In this document: one piece after another, positions 1-7,003 of the stretch | Layout of the letters: each line of letters starts with the position of its first letter | How positions within the stretch are numbered: the stretch's first letter is position 1 | NCBI RefSeq assembly: GCF_000961885.1 | Contig: NZ_JZKH01000049.1 | Location: 1 to 56,344 of the forward strand | Source: Streptomyces rubellomurinus | GTDB lineage: Bacteria; Actinomycetota; Actinomycetes; Streptomycetales; Streptomycetaceae | DNA: 56,344 bases | Direction: 5' to 3' | Notes under the pieces: generated by a model | The model's input: only the letters and a program-made list of their open reading frames with translations | The model's database searches: none | What the model was told of the DNA's origin: nothing | Translations under genes and position numbers: made by a program

Positions 1-204
1 GAGCAGGTCGGGGCGGACGGCATGGAAGGCCTCCAGGCCCTCCAGGCCGTCGGCGGCCGTGGTGACGGGGAAGCCGTAGCGTTCCAGTGCCATCCGGGTG
101 GCCTCGCGGATCACCTCGTCGTCCTCGACGAGGAGGATGTGCGGCTGGGCCGGGGCGGCGGGGGCGGCCGCGGAGGGGGCTGCGGGGTTGGCTGCGGGGG
201 TCAT
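1..204 (-). CDS. CseB-like response regulator, N-terminal part (runs off left edge)
   Basis: The frame reads an Ala/Pro-rich lead of about 18 residues, then a receiver-domain start with the beta-1 strand ILLV and the acidic pair of the phosphate pocket (VEDD), followed by a VIREAT helix and ADGLEGLEAF. From memory this beginning closely resembles CseB, the envelope-stress response regulator of Streptomyces. The phospho-accepting Asp and the DNA-binding domain lie outside the window. Its ATG overlaps the stop of the upstream gene (ATGA, 201-204), so the two are probably translationally coupled. A sensor kinase is expected next, beyond the edge. Receiver-domain call is firm; the CseB identity is inference. 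Confidence 0.8.
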   Translation of the reverse strand, partial: MTPAANPAAPSAAAPAAPAQPHILLVEDDEVIREATRMALERYGFPVTTAADGLEGLEAFHAVRPDLL

Positions 205-1010
205 CGCTTCGCTTCCGGGGACACGGCGGGGGCCGCCGGTTTGACGGGGGAGGGGGTGGCGGTGACGACCGCGCCGGGTGCCTTGGGGGTGGGGCGGACC
301 GGCTGGGGCACGGCGCCGTACGGCGGGTCGCCGGCCGGCTCGGTGTGCGGGAGCAGGCCGATCCCGTCCACCTTCTGCTCCAGCGGGGCGAGGCTGGTGC
401 CGTCCCAGTGGTAGTGGGTGCGGGTCTGGGTGGTGGTGCTGGTCGGCTCGCGCAGCCACAGGTCGGAGTCGACGGTCTCGGCGCTGAAGCCGCTCTGGAC
501 GCGCACCCGCAGGATGGGCAGGACGCGGTCCCCGGCGAGGGTGTAGACGTGCAGCACGACCGGTCCGGGGGTGACGACGGCGGTGACCAGCTCCGGCCGG
601 CCGTCCCCGGTGAGGTCGCGGAACTCCGGCGCGCGGACCTCGCACCCGGCGCAGGAGTCGAGCGCGCGCTGTTCGTCCGCGGTGAGCGCCGGGTCCTTGG
701 CGAGGAGGGTGCGGACGTCGACGGTGGTGAGGTCGTGCCCGGGGACGGTCAGGTCGGGGATCGGCTGCGGCGGCGCCTGCGGGGTGGCGGCGGCGGCCGC
801 GACCGGCGGCGGGGCGGTGGCCAGGCCGGGCCAGAGCGGTTTGGCCACCGGCGGCGGGGTGGCGGCCTGGACGGGGCCGCCGTCGCGCAGGCCGCCGGGG
901 GCCTCCCGGCCGAGGAGCAGGGCGGCGAGCGCGAGGAGGCCGGCCAGGGCGGCCGACACGGCCACCGGGACGGCGCCCGGCCGGCGGCGGGGGCGGGGTG
1001 CTGCTGCCAC
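201..1010 (-). CDS. Membrane-anchored secreted protein, possible CseA-like partner
   Basis: A 269-residue protein with an Arg-rich N terminus, one hydrophobic segment at about residues 13-35 and no lipobox Cys, so it is probably anchored by an uncleaved signal. A Pro/Ala linker follows, then an extracellular domain with a CAGC pair and DLTGDGRPEL, which resembles an FG-GAP/VCBS-type calcium loop. The GTG start at 1010 has GAGGACGAG upstream. It ends in a 4-base overlap with the response regulator, the arrangement known for cseA-cseB. No sigE-like gene lies upstream; a sortase does. Role in sensing cell-envelope state is inferred only from this neighbour. Confidence 0.6.
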   Translation of the reverse strand: MAAAPRPRRRPGAVPVAVSAALAGLLALAALLLGREAPGGLRDGGPVQAATPPPVAKPLWPGLATAPPPVAAAAATPQAPPQPIPDLTVPGHDLTTVDVRTLLAKDPALTADEQRALDSCAGCEVRAPEFRDLTGDGRPELVTAVVTPGPVVLHVYTLAGDRVLPILRVRVQSGFSAETVDSDLWLREPTSTTTQTRTHYHWDGTSLAPLEQKVDGIGLLPHTEPAGDPPYGAVPQPVRPTPKAPGAVVTATPSPVKPAAPAVSPEAKR

Positions 1011-1139
1011 GGTCGGTGCTCGTCCTCCTGGTCGGCGGCGGTTCCTCGGGGCGGGGGCGTCCGTCTCGGTGGTAGGTCGTACGGGGAGCGGTCGGCGGTT
1101 CCGCCTCCGGAGGTTCCGCGTCCGGCGGTACGGCCCCGG

Positions 1140-1940
1140 TCAGGCCGGGTCCGCCAGGACGATGATGTTGTCCGTCCAGTGGCCGTCCGCGCCGATCCGC
1201 CCGCCGCAGGTGATCAGCCGCAGGGCGGGCGCGGGGGTGTCGCCGTAGACCTGCTCGGTGGGGAAGCGGTCCTTGGCGGCCTGGACCAGCCGGCTGACCT
1301 TGAAGTCCACGGTGCCGCCGTCCGCGCGCCGGACCCGGATCAGGTCGCCGGGCTTCAGCTTCGGCACGTTCCGGAAGACCGCCGGGCCGTGCACGGTGTC
1401 GTAGTGCCCGATCAGGACGGCCGGGCCGGTCTCGCCGGGGGTGGGGCCGTTGCGGTACCAGCCGACCTCGTCGCCGTGGTCGGCCGCCGGCACCTCGACG
1501 GTCCCGTCCGGGTTCAGGCCGAGGCCGGTCACCGGCGCGTCCACCCCGGCGGCCGGGATCAGCAGCCGGGTCGGTGGCGAGGCGGCGACGGGCGGTGGCG
1601 CCGGGGTTTCCCGGACCGGCGGGGGCGGGGTGTCCGCGGCGCCGTGGCCGGAGGTCTCGATCCGCACCACCGGGCTCTCGCCCCGGCCGGCCAGGGCCAG
1701 CGAGGTGCCGAGCACCAGGCAGAGCAGGCCCGCCGTGCCGAAGGCCGTCCGGCGCAGGGGGCTCGGGGCGGGCCGGGCGGCGCGGCGCCGCCCGTGGCCG
1801 CGGCTGCGGCTGTGGCCGCGGCGTCTTCCGCCGGTCCCGGCCGGCGGGGCGGCCCCGGCGCCGCTTCCCCCGCCGGCCGGGTACGGGGGAAGGGCGCCGG
1901 GGTGCCCGGCGGGCTCGGGACCGGTGTCAGCCGCGCGCAC
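1140..1940 (-). CDS. Class F sortase
   Basis: Membrane transpeptidase of the actinobacterial class F sortase family. An Arg-rich cytosolic start and one transmembrane segment (FGTAGLLCLVLGTSLALAG) are followed by a Pro-rich stalk and the sortase barrel. The catalytic triad is readable: His in GHYDT (about 179), Cys in LITCGG (about 245) and Arg just after it. Such enzymes normally cut a C-terminal sorting motif and join the protein to another amine. The start is uncertain: GTG at 1940 overlaps the upstream surface-protein gene by 14 bases, and an ATG at 1976 would overlap by 50; neither has a good ribosome site. It is probably co-transcribed with the surface protein, its likely substrate. Confidence 0.88.
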   Translation of the reverse strand: MRAADTGPEPAGHPGALPPYPAGGGSGAGAAPPAGTGGRRRGHSRSRGHGRRRAARPAPSPLRRTAFGTAGLLCLVLGTSLALAGRGESPVVRIETSGHGAADTPPPPVRETPAPPPVAASPPTRLLIPAAGVDAPVTGLGLNPDGTVEVPAADHGDEVGWYRNGPTPGETGPAVLIGHYDTVHGPAVFRNVPKLKPGDLIRVRRADGGTVDFKVSRLVQAAKDRFPTEQVYGDTPAPALRLITCGGRIGADGHWTDNIIVLADPA

Positions 1941-2385
1941 CGGCCCGGCGGCGCAGGACGGCGAAGCCCAGCGCACCGGCGCCCACGGCGGCGACGGCGC
2001 CGCCGCCCGCCAGCATCAGGCCGGAGCTGTCGGAGCCGGCCCCGGAGCCGTCGCCGGCCCTCGCGGCGCCCTTCGGCACCTCACGGACCTGCGGCCGGTC
2101 GCCGCCCGGCGCCACCGGCGAGGGGACGGCGGTCTTCGGCGGGGAGACGGCCGGGGCGTTGCCCGTGCGGGCCGGGGCGGGCATGGCGGTGGGGGTGCCG
2201 GCCGGGGTGGGCGTGGCGGTGACGGGGGCGGCGGCGCCGGGGGCGGTCGCGACGGGCTTCGGGGCGCCGTCGGCCCAGGCCTGACCGGTGGTCGTCGTGG
2301 TCAGCAGGGCGGCGCCGGTCAGGGCGCAGACCGCCAGGACACGGCGGGCGGGGGAGCGGAAGGTGCGGCTCCTGCTCGTGCTCAT
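1927..2385 (-). CDS. Small secreted surface protein with C-terminal anchor segment
   Basis: 152 residues. An N-terminal signal peptide (RR, then a hydrophobic stretch ending near AWA) is followed by a Pro/Ala/Thr-rich middle. The C terminus has a hydrophobic segment and an RRR tail, the layout of a sortase substrate. However, no LPxTG or LAxTG motif precedes the hydrophobic segment; the sequence there is SSGLMLAGGG. The ATG at 2385 was chosen because GAGGAG lies 9 bases upstream and the signal peptide starts right after it; longer in-frame starts have neither. The sortase gene follows at once, so this is the obvious candidate client. Confidence 0.75.
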   Translation of the reverse strand: MSTSRSRTFRSPARRVLAVCALTGAALLTTTTTGQAWADGAPKPVATAPGAAAPVTATPTPAGTPTAMPAPARTGNAPAVSPPKTAVPSPVAPGGDRPQVREVPKGAARAGDGSGAGSDSSGLMLAGGGAVAAVGAGALGFAVLRRRAGARG

Positions 2386-2689
2386 GCGGTGGGTCTCCTC
2401 GTGGGTGCTGCGTCGGTCTCGGAAGGGCGGTTCGTGACGCGGTCGCGGACGTCCGTCGTCGGCGCCTGACGCGGTCGTTCGCGTCGCGGACGCCCTGCGG
2501 CCTCGGTACGGCCGGGGCGTCGACAGCGACGTTAGGAGGGCCGTGTCGCGGTCGGCGGCCGGTCGTGTCACGGCCGCCCATCGGCTGTGTAACGGCGCGC
2601 GGCGGGGGTGTTGCGGTGGGGCGTATTCCCGGGCGGGAAGCGCGAGTTGGTCGGCAGCGCGAGTTGGGCCGGCGAGGGCCGCGCGGCCG
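2386..2689. promoter_or_regulatory. Intergenic region with three direct repeats spaced 22 bp
   Basis: No gene seen. The region separates the surface-protein operon from the 3' end of a TetR gene. It holds three copies of a 9-base element, GTGTCGCGG (2543-2551), GTGTCACGG (2565-2573) and GTGTAACGG (2587-2595), each exactly 22 bp apart, i.e. on one face of the helix. This is the pattern expected for a regulator binding direct repeats. They lie 158-210 bp upstream of the surface-protein start. Confidence 0.5.
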
Positions 2690-3466
2690 CTACTCCTCGC
2701 CGCGGTCCCGGATCAGGGCGGCCAGGCCGTCCAGGACCCGGCCGAGGCCGAACTCGTAGGCGTGGGAAGGGCTGTACGCGCCGCCGTGGGCTGCGCCGGC
2801 GGCCGCGCCGACCCGGGCGGCGGTCGGGTAGCGCTCCGGGTCGAAGACCCGGGCGAGGAGTTCGGCGTTGCCCGCCCACCACTGCTCGTCGCTCATCGCG
2901 CTGTCCTGCCGGGCGGCCCGCTCGTCGGCGGCCATCCGGGCGCAGGTCTGCACGAAGCCCAGCAGGTGGGTCAGCGCGGCGTCCAGCTCGACGTCGTCCA
3001 GGCCGGTGCCGGCGAGGGCGCGCAGCTCGTACTCGTACTTGGCCATCAGCCCGGGGCCGAGCGGCGGGCGGCTGGTGGGGACGGCCGCCATCCAGGGGTG
3101 GGCGCGGTGGAGGGCGAGGTTGTCGTCGGCGACGGCGGTGGCCCGGGCGCGCCAGCCGTCGTCGGCGGGCGTGCTGCGCGGCATCCGGGCGTACACGGTG
3201 TCGAGCATCAGGTCGAGGAGTTCGGCCTTGCCGGGGACGTAGGTGTAGAGCGCCATCGGGGAGAGGCCGAGGGCCTGGGCGACGCGGCGCATGGTCACGG
3301 CCTCGACGCCCTCGGCGTCGGCGAGTTCGACGGCGGCGGTGGCGATCTCGGCCGGCGAGTGCGCCTGGCGGGGGCCGCGTCGGCCGGCGGCCGGGGCGGT
3401 CGGCACGCCCCAGAGCAGGGCGAGGGTGCGGGCCGGGTCTCCTGCTCCGCTCCGGTTCGTGGCCAT
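2690..3466 (-). CDS. TetR-family transcriptional regulator (TetR_C class)
   Basis: 258 residues. The helix-turn-helix is read at about residues 35-85: it starts with SPAEIATAAVELADAEG, continues through MRRVAQALGLSPMALYTYVPGKAELLD and ends at DTVYARM. The C-terminal part resembles the TetR_C ligand domain of tetracycline-repressor-like proteins. It is divergent from the VOC gene across about 100 bp that contains a large palindrome (3482-3530), so it most likely represses that gene and itself. A VOC partner suggests response to a toxic small molecule or antibiotic. The ATG at 3466 is well placed, just upstream of the conserved helix. Confidence 0.9.
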   Translation of the reverse strand: MATNRSGAGDPARTLALLWGVPTAPAAGRRGPRQAHSPAEIATAAVELADAEGVEAVTMRRVAQALGLSPMALYTYVPGKAELLDLMLDTVYARMPRSTPADDGWRARATAVADDNLALHRAHPWMAAVPTSRPPLGPGLMAKYEYELRALAGTGLDDVELDAALTHLLGFVQTCARMAADERAARQDSAMSDEQWWAGNAELLARVFDPERYPTAARVGAAAGAAHGGAYSPSHAYEFGLGRVLDGLAALIRDRGEE

Positions 3467-3481
3467 GCCGGAATCCTGTCA

Positions 3482-3530
3482 CAGCAATTCTCCGTACTAT
3501 GTATAGTGTACGGCGTACGGAGAATTGCTG
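3482..3530. promoter_or_regulatory. Probable TetR operator between the TetR and VOC genes
   Basis: Arms CAGCAATTCTCCGTAC (3482-3497) and GTACGGAGAATTGCTG (3515-3530) are a perfect 16-bp inverted repeat with a 17-bp spacer. A second palindrome sits inside it: CCGTAC (3492-3497) and GTACGG (3508-3513), 10 bp apart. The half-site GTACGG is thus present twice in tandem (3508, 3515). The spacer is A+T-rich, in a high-G+C region, which suits a promoter -10. Likely bound by two TetR dimers. Confidence 0.8.
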
Positions 3531-3566
3531 GCCTTGTCGCGGCCCATGCCGCCGAGAGGACTCGTC

Positions 3567-3956
3567 TTGAAGATCAACAGCTCTGCCGTCTCGCTCACCG
3601 TCGAGGACCCCGCCGCCTCCGCGGCCTTCCTCGTCGACCACTTCGGCTTCCGGGAGGAGATGGCCGCGGACGGCTTCGTCTCGCTCGGCCGCGAGGACGC
3701 CGGGATGAACGTCATCTACCTGCGCCGGGGCCTCGACGTCCTCCCCGAGGACTTCCGCGACCAGCGCGCGGCCGGCGTGCTGGTCGTCTTCACCGTCGAC
3801 GACCTGGCCGGCGAGCAGGAGCGGCTGCGGTCGGAGGGCGTCGAGATCACCCTGCCGCTGCGCGAAGAGCCCTGGGGCGAGCGGCTGTTCCAGGTCGCCG
3901 ACCCCAACGGCGTGGTGATCGAACTCGTCGAGTGGGTCACTCCGGCCGCGAACTGA
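3567..3956 (+). CDS. VOC family (glyoxalase/bleomycin-resistance-like) protein
   Basis: 129 residues from the TTG at 3567, chosen because GAGAGGA lies 6 bases upstream and translation begins with the first beta strand (MKINSSAVSLTVED). The vicinal-oxygen-chelate fold is recognisable: AAFLVDHFGF, VFTVDDLAGEQERLRSEGVEI, then the C-terminal FQVADPNGVVIELVEW. Members bind metals and act as lyases, dioxygenases or antibiotic-sequestering proteins; the substrate cannot be told. It is divergent from a TetR repressor whose presumed operator covers its promoter, so expression is probably induced by a ligand. Confidence 0.88.
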   Translation: MKINSSAVSLTVEDPAASAAFLVDHFGFREEMAADGFVSLGREDAGMNVIYLRRGLDVLPEDFRDQRAAGVLVVFTVDDLAGEQERLRSEGVEITLPLREEPWGERLFQVADPNGVVIELVEWVTPAAN

Positions 3957-3962
3957 CCCGCG

Positions 3963-3996
3963 TCCGCCCGGGCCCCACCGGCAGGGCCCGGGCGGA
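3963..3996 (+). terminator. Terminator hairpin after the VOC gene
   Basis: A perfect 13-bp stem, TCCGCCCGGGCCC (3963-3975) and its complement (3984-3996), with an 8-base loop, 6 bases after the VOC stop. No T-run follows. Confidence 0.65.
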
Positions 3997-4085
3997 TGCG
4001 GCTTATCCGATTGCGCGGGGCGCTGGAAGCTGGCACGGTGTCAGCGCTTCGACGGGCGAAGCGCTTTGACCGACCGGGGGCTGCC

Positions 4086-5003
4086 ATGGGCAGGTTGGTG
4101 ACGCCGGGCGACCTCGCCGCGTACGACCGGCCGCCCTACTGGCAGCCGCCGGAGCCGCGGCGGACACCGCGGGAGTGGGCGCTCGACGTGCTGCTGCCCT
4201 GGCGGCTGGCGAGCCGGATCTACGGGCCCTACCGGATGATGCGGATGTCGGCCTCCGGGGTCGCGGCGGTGGCGGGCGCGGAACTGCTGGATCCGCTGCT
4301 GCAGCCGCTGGCCACCCAGCTGGTGGCGCAGACGCTCGACCCGCTGGTGGAACGGCTGATGTGGGCCCGGGCGCTGTTCGGCCTCGGCGTGATCCTGCTG
4401 GTGGTGCGCCTGGCGAACGGGACCTCCGCCGACGAGCTGTTCAAGGACTCGTTCGGGGACAGCATCGTGCTGCTGGTCACCGGGCCGATCGCGCTGCTGC
4501 TCGCCTGCGTGTCGCTGGTGCTGCTGGCCCGGGCCGGGACGAGGCGGCGGGTGGGGCGCCTGGTGGCCCGGCCGCTGTTCACCGGCGTGGTCACCTTCGC
4601 GGGCTTCCTGCTGATGGCGGAGTCCAACCCCGGTGCGTACATCGGCAACTTGGCCGGGCTGCGGCTGCTCATGGCGACCTGGGTGCCGGCGTTCACCCTC
4701 CCCACGGTGTACCTGATCCACCGCAACTCCTTCGCGGTGCGGGGGCACCCGCTGGTGCGGCCGCTGGTCGCGGTGCTGCTGGTCTGGCTCACCCTGATCG
4801 GGCACGTCACCCTGGTCGACACCAAGGGCGCCACGACGAGCGGCGCGGGGGCCCTGGCCGGGCTGCTGGTCGGCCCGGTCGGGGTGACGGTGACCGCGCT
4901 GATCGAACTGGTACGGCTGCGCCGCCGCCACCGGGTCGGCTTCCGCGGCCCCCTGCCGCCGCTGCCCGGGCGTGCCCCGCGGGGGACACGCCCGGGGGTG
5001 TGA
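4086..5003 (+). CDS. Integral membrane protein of unknown function
   Basis: 305 residues from the ATG at 4086, preceded by GGGGG; the open frame extends upstream to 3996 but that part looks non-coding. The N-terminal 60 residues are polar and Pro/Arg-rich. Then come about six hydrophobic segments, including one starting LFGLGVILLVVRLA, a long one over the IVLLVTGPIALLLACVSLVL stretch, LFTGVVTFAGFLLM, LVAVLLVWLTLIGHV and a final one ending before LRRRHR. I do not recognise the family. A short inverted repeat (AGCGCTTCG, 4043-4051, with 4057-4065) lies in the upstream region. Convergent with the SnoaL-like gene, 6 bp apart. Confidence 0.7.
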   Translation: MGRLVTPGDLAAYDRPPYWQPPEPRRTPREWALDVLLPWRLASRIYGPYRMMRMSASGVAAVAGAELLDPLLQPLATQLVAQTLDPLVERLMWARALFGLGVILLVVRLANGTSADELFKDSFGDSIVLLVTGPIALLLACVSLVLLARAGTRRRVGRLVARPLFTGVVTFAGFLLMAESNPGAYIGNLAGLRLLMATWVPAFTLPTVYLIHRNSFAVRGHPLVRPLVAVLLVWLTLIGHVTLVDTKGATTSGAGALAGLLVGPVGVTVTALIELVRLRRRHRVGFRGPLPPLPGRAPRGTRPGV

Positions 5004-5009
5004 CCGGTC

Positions 5010-5594
5010 TCAGCGATCCTCCCGGCCCGGCGTGTGCGCGTGGGCGGAGGCCGCCGCCCGCGCGGCCTCCTCGGCGATCCGGGCGGCGGCCCGGGCGGCC
5101 TCCCCGCTCGTGTGCCAGTCCTGGATGCGCCGGGCGGTGGCGGGGTCGGGGGGAAGGACGCCGAGCTGTCCGAACAGGCCGAGGTCGTCGCGGACCGCCT
5201 CGTGCCGGACGACCTTGCCGTCCCGCAGGCGCAGGATGTGGACCTGCTCGGTGTCGATCCCGACCCCGGTGGGCGGGATCGCCTGGTCGAGCTCGCCGTC
5301 GCGGTAGCGGACGAAGGGGCCGGTGTGCCGGCCCCGCATGTGCATCCGGATCCACACCTGGTCGCCGTCGTGGGCCAGGTCGGTGACGGGGAAGCTCAGG
5401 TCGGCGAAGGCGGCGCGCAGCCACGCGCCCGAGGCCAGTACGCCGGCCGGCCCGGGGATCGAGCAGGCGGCGGGGGAGACGGCCGCCTGACGGTTGGTGA
5501 AGTCCGGGTGCACGACCGCCGCGGCCAGCGCTGCGTCTCCGGTCGCCAGGACGGTGAAGAGCCCGCGGGCCGCGTCCTCGGGTGACATTCCCAT
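5010..5594 (-). CDS. SnoaL-like / ester cyclase family protein
   Basis: 194 residues with an NTF2-like (SnoaL) fold. DAALAAAVVHPDFTNRQA opens it, then WLRAAFADLSFPVTDLAHDGDQVWIRMHMRGRHTGPF and VGIDTEQVHILRLRDGKVVRHEAVRDDLGLFGQLG. Relatives include aklanonic-acid-methyl-ester cyclase and many proteins of unknown role, so substrate is open. The C-terminal tail is Ala-rich and helical. The ATG at 5594 has GGAGG 10 bases upstream; an ATG two codons later is possible. It is divergent from a TetR gene over 106 bp with palindromes, so probably TetR-controlled. Confidence 0.82.
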   Translation of the reverse strand: MGMSPEDAARGLFTVLATGDAALAAAVVHPDFTNRQAAVSPAACSIPGPAGVLASGAWLRAAFADLSFPVTDLAHDGDQVWIRMHMRGRHTGPFVRYRDGELDQAIPPTGVGIDTEQVHILRLRDGKVVRHEAVRDDLGLFGQLGVLPPDPATARRIQDWHTSGEAARAAARIAEEAARAAASAHAHTPGREDR

Positions 5595-5645
5595 CGGTTC
5601 GGTTCCTCCAGTGCGTGGGGCGGGGCGCCGCCCTGACCGATATTC

Positions 5646-5671
5646 AGGTTACAGAGAACCTATTGAATAGG
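5646..5671. promoter_or_regulatory. Overlapping palindromes, probable TetR operator
   Basis: Two palindromes overlap: AGGTT-6-AACCT (5646-5661) and CCTATT-G-AATAGG (5659-5671). They sit between the divergent SnoaL-like and TetR genes in an A+T-rich patch. The TetR start at 5701 has no ribosome site but has TAGGCT at 5689-5694, so its message may be leaderless. Confidence 0.6.
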
Positions 5672-5700
5672 TCTGACATTCCCCCGACTAGGCTGACCCC

Positions 5701-6318
5701 ATGCCGACCCCCAAGCGCACGTACGTCTCGCCCCGGCGGGAGGAAGCCGCCGCCCAGACACGTGAGCGGATCCTCCGGTCGGCGACCCGGCTGTTCGCCG
5801 AACGCGGCTACGGGCGGGTGACCGTCGCGGACATCGCGGCCGAGGCGGGCGTCTCCTCGAAGGCCGTCTTCGCGAGCGCCGGCAGCAAGAGCGACATCCT
5901 CAACGAGATCGTCGACACGGCCGTACGGGCCTCCGGCAGCGAGTGGACGATGCGCGCCGTACTCGCCGAGCGGGACCAGGAAGCGGCGCTCAGGGCGCTG
6001 GCCCACGGCACCCGGGTCGGGAACGAGAGCATGTTCACCGTCCACGAGGCCGTCCACAAGGCGCTGCCGTCCCACGAGGACGGCGAGGCCCTGTGGCAGC
6101 GCGCCACCGCCGACTACCGCGCCGCCCTGCGCACCGCCGCGCACCACCTGCACGCGCTGGCGAAGCCGGCCGGCCCGGAGGAGGAGACGGCGGACCTCCT
6201 CTGGTTCTGGTTCGGCCCCGGCGGCTGGCGCACCCTGGTCGCCGAGAACGGCTGGCCCTGGGACCGGGCCGAGGCCTTCCTCCTCCGGACGGCCCTCGCC
6301 ACCCTGCGGACGCCGTGA
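5701..6318 (+). CDS. TetR-family transcriptional regulator
   Basis: 205 residues. The N-terminal helix-turn-helix is canonical: TRERILRSATRLFAERGY, VTVADIAAEAGVSSKAVFASAGSKSDIL. The C-terminal ligand domain contains HGTRVGNESMFTVHEAVHKALPS and ends with AWP-type helices rich in Trp. It is divergent from the SnoaL-like gene and upstream of the AhpD-like gene (99 bp gap), so either may be its target. No ribosome site precedes the ATG, which suggests a leaderless transcript. Confidence 0.92.
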   Translation: MPTPKRTYVSPRREEAAAQTRERILRSATRLFAERGYGRVTVADIAAEAGVSSKAVFASAGSKSDILNEIVDTAVRASGSEWTMRAVLAERDQEAALRALAHGTRVGNESMFTVHEAVHKALPSHEDGEALWQRATADYRAALRTAAHHLHALAKPAGPEEETADLLWFWFGPGGWRTLVAENGWPWDRAEAFLLRTALATLRTP

Positions 6319-6417
6319 TCCGCCGATCCGCACCTTTTTCCGCGCGCGCTGTCACATCGCCGCGTCGGGATCCGTCGATCCGGTGACGGACACCGACCGA
6401 CGAAGAGGGACACCACG

Positions 6418-6897
6418 TTGAACGCCCGCATCACCACCACCGCCCGCATGAAGAACCCGGCGCTCGTCCTGCCGGACGCCATGAAGGGCATCCAGACCAT
6501 CTACAAGGCCATGTACCAGGGCGGCGTCGCCCCGCAGATCCTGGAGCTGGTCCACCTGCGCGCCAGCCAGATCAACGGCTGCAGCGCCTGCGTGTTCGCC
6601 GGCGTCGAGGGCGCGAAGAAGCACGGCGTGGCCGACGAGCAGCTGCACGCGCTGGTCGCCTGGCGCGAGGCCCCGTTCTTCACGGACGAGGAGCGCGCCG
6701 CGCTCGCCCTCACCGAGGCCGCCACCCGGATCGCGGACCGCTCCGGCAAGGCCGCCCCGGACGAGGTCTGGGACGCGGCCGCCGACCACTTCAGTGAGGA
6801 GCAGCTCTCCGCGATCATCCTGATGATCAGCCTCACCAACTTCTTCAACCGGATCAACACCACCATCGAGGAGCCGGCCGGCGCCACCTGGAACTGA
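6418..6897 (+). CDS. AhpD-like carboxymuconolactone decarboxylase family protein
   Basis: 159 residues. The CMD/AhpD signature is present: ILELVHLRASQINGCSACVF, with the redox pair C55 and C58 followed by the conserved helix. The His of the usual ExxxxxCxxCxxxH motif is not at the standard position (it reads VFAGVEGAKKHG). Members reduce peroxides through the CxxC pair or decarboxylate aromatic lactones. The TTG start at 6418 has GAAGAGGGA upstream. It follows a TetR gene on the same strand by 99 bp, so it may be the TetR target; a peroxidase-type role is inferred. Confidence 0.88.
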   Translation: MNARITTTARMKNPALVLPDAMKGIQTIYKAMYQGGVAPQILELVHLRASQINGCSACVFAGVEGAKKHGVADEQLHALVAWREAPFFTDEERAALALTEAATRIADRSGKAAPDEVWDAAADHFSEEQLSAIILMISLTNFFNRINTTIEEPAGATWN

Positions 6898-7003
6898 GCC
6901 GGGCCCGATCGGGGGCTTGTCGGCGGGGGCGCCTAGGGTGCCGGGCAAGATCACCGGCAGCTCCGTGCCGGGGGCGTGCGGCGCGAGGCATGGGGGTTCG
7001 CTG

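Noticed and set aside
5034..5585. Plus-strand frame opposite the SnoaL-like gene
   Set aside because: The minus-strand protein matches a known fold; the plus frame is a codon-bias shadow.
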